Assembly (NCBI RefSeq): GCF_015999545.1
Contig: NZ_CP065546.1
Location: 310,001-374,000 of the forward strand
From: Lysinibacillus sp. JNUCC-52
Lineage (GTDB): Bacteria > Bacillota > Bacilli > Bacillales_A > Planococcaceae
Reading direction: 5' to 3'
Length of the DNA: 64,000 bases
Position numbers and translations under genes: made by a program. Of the stretch, positions 61,208 to 64,000 are shown piece by piece; the first letter of the stretch is position 1; every line of letters starts with the position of its first letter. A model generated the notes under the pieces. It saw only the letters and a list, made by a program, of their open reading frames with translations. It was not told the origin of the DNA and did no database searches.

Positions 61208-63376
61208 ATGAATAAAGAATTGAAAGCTTACGAATCATTAGAACCATTATTTAATCCGAAGTCTGTGGCAGTACTTGGTGCTTCTACAAATCCGTATAAA
61301 ATCGGATACATTCAATTGAAAGCGCTTATAGACGGCGGTTTTGCTGGAAATATTTATCCTATTAATCCGAAAGCTAGTGAAATAGAAGGCCTTACTTGTT
61401 ATCCTTCCATCACAGCTGTCCCAGAGGAAGTAGATTTAGCAATATTTTGTGTAGGTGCAGAACAAATTGTGGACAATTTACAGGCATGTGCGAAGAAGAA
61501 TATAAAAGCAGCCATTATATTTGCATCTGGATTTTCTGAAACTGGGGAAGAGGGCGTACTGTTACAGCAAGAGTTAGCTAACATTGCAAAGGAAAACGGT
61601 ATCCGAATTATAGGACCAAACTGTGTTGGGTTAGTTAATACAACGAATGGTATGATTGGGACATTTTCACCAGCTATTTTAGCCGTGCCATTACATGAAG
61701 AAAAGGCTGTTGGCTATGTTTCACAAAGTGGTGCATTTGGTGTATTAACATATATGGCGGCAGCACAAAATGGTTTAAGCTTTAATTATTTTGCAAGTGT
61801 CGGCAACGAAATGGAAACCGAATTTTCAGATGTAGTAGAGTACATGATTCATGATCCAAAAACAAAAGTCATTACAGGCTATTTAGAAGGGGCTAAAGAT
61901 ACTAAAAAGCTACGACGTTTAGCAAAAGAAGCCCTCCAACTTAACAAGCCCATTGCGTTGATGAAAACTGGAAAGAGTTCAGCAGGTAGTAGAGCGGCGG
62001 CTTCACATACAGGCTCGCTTGCTGGATCAGATTTAGTTTACGATGCGTTTTTCAGGCAGAGTGGTATCGTTCGAGTTGATGATTATGAAGATATTATTAC
62101 GTTTTCAAAGCTATTTTTATCTAATAGACTACCACAAGGGAAAAATACGGTATTAATTACAAGCTCAGGTGGACGAGGTATTAATGAAGCAGATCGGTGC
62201 GAAGGACTAGGATTAAATATTATTGCGCTAAGCGAAAAGACAAAGGCAGAAATTAAAAAGCATGTTCCTTCTTTCGCAAGTGCAATCAATCCAATTGACT
62301 TAACTGCAGCCGCTTCAGTAACGAATCCCGAATTATATATTGCACCACTTCGAGCGCTTGTAGCTGATCCAGAAGTTCATAATATTATCCTTACAGAATT
62401 TCCTTTGTACTGGGAGGCAGATAATCCATATTTACAAGAGTTTATTGACATATGCAAAAACTCAGATAAATTTGTCTTCATTACGACATTCCCATTAGAA
62501 GGCATGTCTGTACCTAAAGGAAAAGCTGAACTTGAGAAAAATGGCATTCCTGTCATTCCAGGTAATTTAAATCCAATCAAAGGCTTAGCAAAGCTTGTAG
62601 AATATAGCGAGAGTTATAGAAAACATCAACAAGCAACAATCCAAGAAGAGGAATTACCTAAGAAACGAATAAACATGTCACATGTAACAGGCTCGACATT
62701 AAGTGAAGCTCAAGCAACAGACATTTTAGATTTGTACGGGATTCCAACAACAAAACGAATTGTCGCTAAGACGGCCGAGGAAGCTGTTCAATTTGCGAAT
62801 TCGATTGGTTACCCAGTCGTGTTAAAAGTTGATTCTGCGGATATTCCACATAAAACCGAGGCAGATGCGATTCGACTAAATGTACAATCAGCAAACGAAG
62901 TTATGAAAGCGTTTACTGATATTTATCACAATGCAAGAAACTATAAAGCAGATGCTAACATCAACGGTATTTCTGTTCAAGAGATGCTTCCTGAAGGGAC
63001 AGAGGTAATTATCGGCGCAACAAAGGATCCGAATTTCGGACCAGTCGTCATGTTTGGCTTAGGTGGCATTTTCGTTGAAGTATTTAAAGATATTTCATTT
63101 AGAGTGGCGCCACTAACAAGAACCGATGCTGTTGAAATGATTGAAGAAGTAAAAGGAAAAGCGCTTCTGACAGGTGCTCGTGGAAAAGCCCATAGCGATA
63201 TTGAAGCCATCATTGATGTGTTACTGAAGGTTTCGAAGCTTGTCACTGAAAATGAAGAGATTATCGAAGAATTAGATATTAATCCTTTAATCGTCTATGA
63301 AGATGGCGTAAAAGCAGCAGATGCAATGATCGTCGTGCAAAAAGATGTATTAGAGAAATCAGCAGTTAGGGGGTAA
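61208..63376 (+). CDS. ADP-forming acyl-CoA synthetase (acetate-CoA ligase family)
   Basis: The 722-aa protein fuses the alpha and beta halves of NDP-forming acyl-CoA synthetases: CoA-binding (about 10-140), succinyl-CoA ligase-like (about 150-310, with SHTGSLAGSD), a middle domain and a C-terminal ATP-grasp (about 480-720). It makes an acyl-CoA from the acid with ATP, or ATP from the thioester. The following MaoC-like genes suggest a branched or unusual acyl chain. ATG 61208 has GAGGTGA; a frame from 61157 adds 17 residues without a ribosome site. Confidence 0.9.
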   Translation: MNKELKAYESLEPLFNPKSVAVLGASTNPYKIGYIQLKALIDGGFAGNIYPINPKASEIEGLTCYPSITAVPEEVDLAIFCVGAEQIVDNLQACAKKNIKAAIIFASGFSETGEEGVLLQQELANIAKENGIRIIGPNCVGLVNTTNGMIGTFSPAILAVPLHEEKAVGYVSQSGAFGVLTYMAAAQNGLSFNYFASVGNEMETEFSDVVEYMIHDPKTKVITGYLEGAKDTKKLRRLAKEALQLNKPIALMKTGKSSAGSRAAASHTGSLAGSDLVYDAFFRQSGIVRVDDYEDIITFSKLFLSNRLPQGKNTVLITSSGGRGINEADRCEGLGLNIIALSEKTKAEIKKHVPSFASAINPIDLTAAASVTNPELYIAPLRALVADPEVHNIILTEFPLYWEADNPYLQEFIDICKNSDKFVFITTFPLEGMSVPKGKAELEKNGIPVIPGNLNPIKGLAKLVEYSESYRKHQQATIQEEELPKKRINMSHVTGSTLSEAQATDILDLYGIPTTKRIVAKTAEEAVQFANSIGYPVVLKVDSADIPHKTEADAIRLNVQSANEVMKAFTDIYHNARNYKADANINGISVQEMLPEGTEVIIGATKDPNFGPVVMFGLGGIFVEVFKDISFRVAPLTRTDAVEMIEEVKGKALLTGARGKAHSDIEAIIDVLLKVSKLVTENEEIIEELDINPLIVYEDGVKAADAMIVVQKDVLEKSAVRG

Positions 63377-63380
63377 AGGT

Positions 63381-63836
63381 ATGGATTTAGATCAAAGCTT
63401 AATAGGTTTAACAGGACCACAATATGTTTTTGAAGTCGAAAAAAGGCACATTCGTCAATTTGCCGAAGCAATCGGGGATTCTAATCCATTATATGTAGAT
63501 GAAGAGTATGCAAAATCAACGATTTATGGGGGCATAATTGCACCTCCAAGCTTTCCAGTAGCGATAGGGGCTGATAGTGGGCAAGGGGTAGAGCTACCTT
63601 TGGATTATAGCCGTATGCTGCATGGCGAGCAAGAGTTCATTTATCATCGACCGATTCGCGCAGGAGATCGTTTGTCCTGTCAGATGAAAGTGACAGATGT
63701 ATATGAAAAAGAAGGAAAAAATGGGCCAATGCAGTTTTTAGTAATGGATACAGAAATGAAGGATCAAGAAGGCGAGCTAGTGGTGATTAGTCGTACTAAC
63801 ATCATTTATCGAGCTGTAGCGAGTAGTAAAGTGTAA
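63381..63836 (+). CDS. MaoC-like dehydratase, HadA/FAS1-type N-terminal domain
   Basis: The 151-aa hot-dog protein has ADAIGDSNPLYVDEEYA-like segments (AEAIGDSNPLYVDEEYA, about 28-44), GGIIAPPSF and HGEQEFIYHRPI, as in the N-terminal MaoC (HadA-like) family. It starts 4 nt after the synthetase stop. Together with the next, partial MaoC gene it probably forms a heterodimer that hydrates or dehydrates an acyl chain, as HadAB. Confidence 0.87.
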   Translation: MDLDQSLIGLTGPQYVFEVEKRHIRQFAEAIGDSNPLYVDEEYAKSTIYGGIIAPPSFPVAIGADSGQGVELPLDYSRMLHGEQEFIYHRPIRAGDRLSCQMKVTDVYEKEGKNGPMQFLVMDTEMKDQEGELVVISRTNIIYRAVASSKV

Positions 63837-63842
63837 ATAAAC

Positions 63843-63880
63843 TGTTGAACGAAGATACTGATGTCTTCGTTCAATTTTAA
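63843..63880 (+). terminator. Hairpin with short T-run inside the operon
   Basis: TTGAACGAAGA pairs with TCTTCGTTCAA and TTTTAAT follows. It lies between the two MaoC-like genes, so it may attenuate transcription of the second. Confidence 0.65.
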
Positions 63881-63906
63881 TCCATCATTAAAGGGGGAAA
63901 AAAATT

Positions 63907-64000
63907 ATGCTTGAATTTAAAAGTTTACAAGAAGGACAAAAGCTTGAACCACTTGTGAAGCCTGCTGTGACAAAGGTACAGCTTGTGAAATATGCTGGTG
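63907..64000 (+). CDS. MaoC-like dehydratase partner, 3' end outside window
   Basis: The first 31 residues (MLEFKSLQEGQKLEPLVKP) resemble the start of MaoC/HadB-type hydratases. AAAGGGGGAA precedes ATG. The rest lies beyond the window, so the assignment depends on context with the HadA-like gene. Confidence 0.65.
   Translation, partial: MLEFKSLQEGQKLEPLVKPAVTKVQLVKYAG

Overview
The window reads as a chromosomal segment of a low-GC, Gram-positive, aerobic member of the Bacillales, most likely Lysinibacillus or a close relative. The basis is AT-rich DNA, strong AAGGAGG-type ribosome binding sites, intrinsic terminators with long T-runs, lysine and T-box leaders, an arlRS-odhAB gene order shared with staphylococci, and protein families typical of that group (XpaC/YaaN, CD3324, DUF6241, DUF1033). 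The genus call is inference. No rRNA, tRNA, CRISPR array, prophage or complete insertion sequence was seen.

Layout. 1-7.1 kb: the end of a diguanylate cyclase, the two-component pair arlR-arlS, and odhA-odhB (2-oxoglutarate dehydrogenase E1 and E2). 7.4-10.3 kb: a lysine riboswitch with terminator controlling an amino-acid ABC importer. 10.4-21 kb: mostly single housekeeping or stress genes: a 31-aa membrane protein, the xpaC-yaaN (TelA) pair, acylphosphatase, a soluble CZB chemoreceptor, a cold-shock gene with a terminator-like leader, a DUF2089 regulator operon, a membrane-anchored HtrA-like protease and a lipoprotein whose best start codon is ATT, and an S66 peptidase. 21-36 kb: an ABC-F protein, a T-box-controlled arginyl-tRNA synthetase of the lineage seen in lactobacilli and yeast, an MFS exporter, a lipoprotein with a catalytically dead HtrA fold next to recQ, msrA, an LCP ligase, an AI-2E family permease, an aminotransferase, a P-loop protein and a crotonase. 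37-43.5 kb: a degenerate and an intact tyrosine recombinase flank a three-gene ATP-grasp / alpha-E / transglutaminase operon and a possible structured RNA.

44-50 kb is the most accessory part: a tandem family of about 50-aa paralogues behind near-identical promoters with paired operator-like sites, a PAS-GGDEF-EAL protein, a micro-ORF leader before a CD3324 gene, three GNAT acetyltransferases and several very small proteins. 50-56 kb holds a coherent catabolic operon (MarR regulator facing PatB lyase, M20 amidohydrolase, DUF3311, sodium symporter, AhpD-like protein, RidA), which I read as salvage of an N-acylated cysteine S-conjugate. 56-58 kb has a TetR regulator facing a YhgE/Pip-type membrane protein. 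A ~130-bp dispersed palindromic element is present in three good copies (two in tandem at 58.2-58.6 kb) and one decayed copy. 58.7-64 kb has a 680-aa HTH protein with possible replication-initiator-like domains and an operon of ADP-forming acyl-CoA synthetase with MaoC-like dehydratase subunits running off the window.

Main leads for new biology: the paralogous small-protein array with its operators (44.3-45.06 kb), the structured intergenic RNA candidate (42.19-42.40 kb), the terminator inside the csp leader, the micro-ORF/hairpin leader before the CD3324 gene, and the pseudo-protease and dead-recombinase genes.
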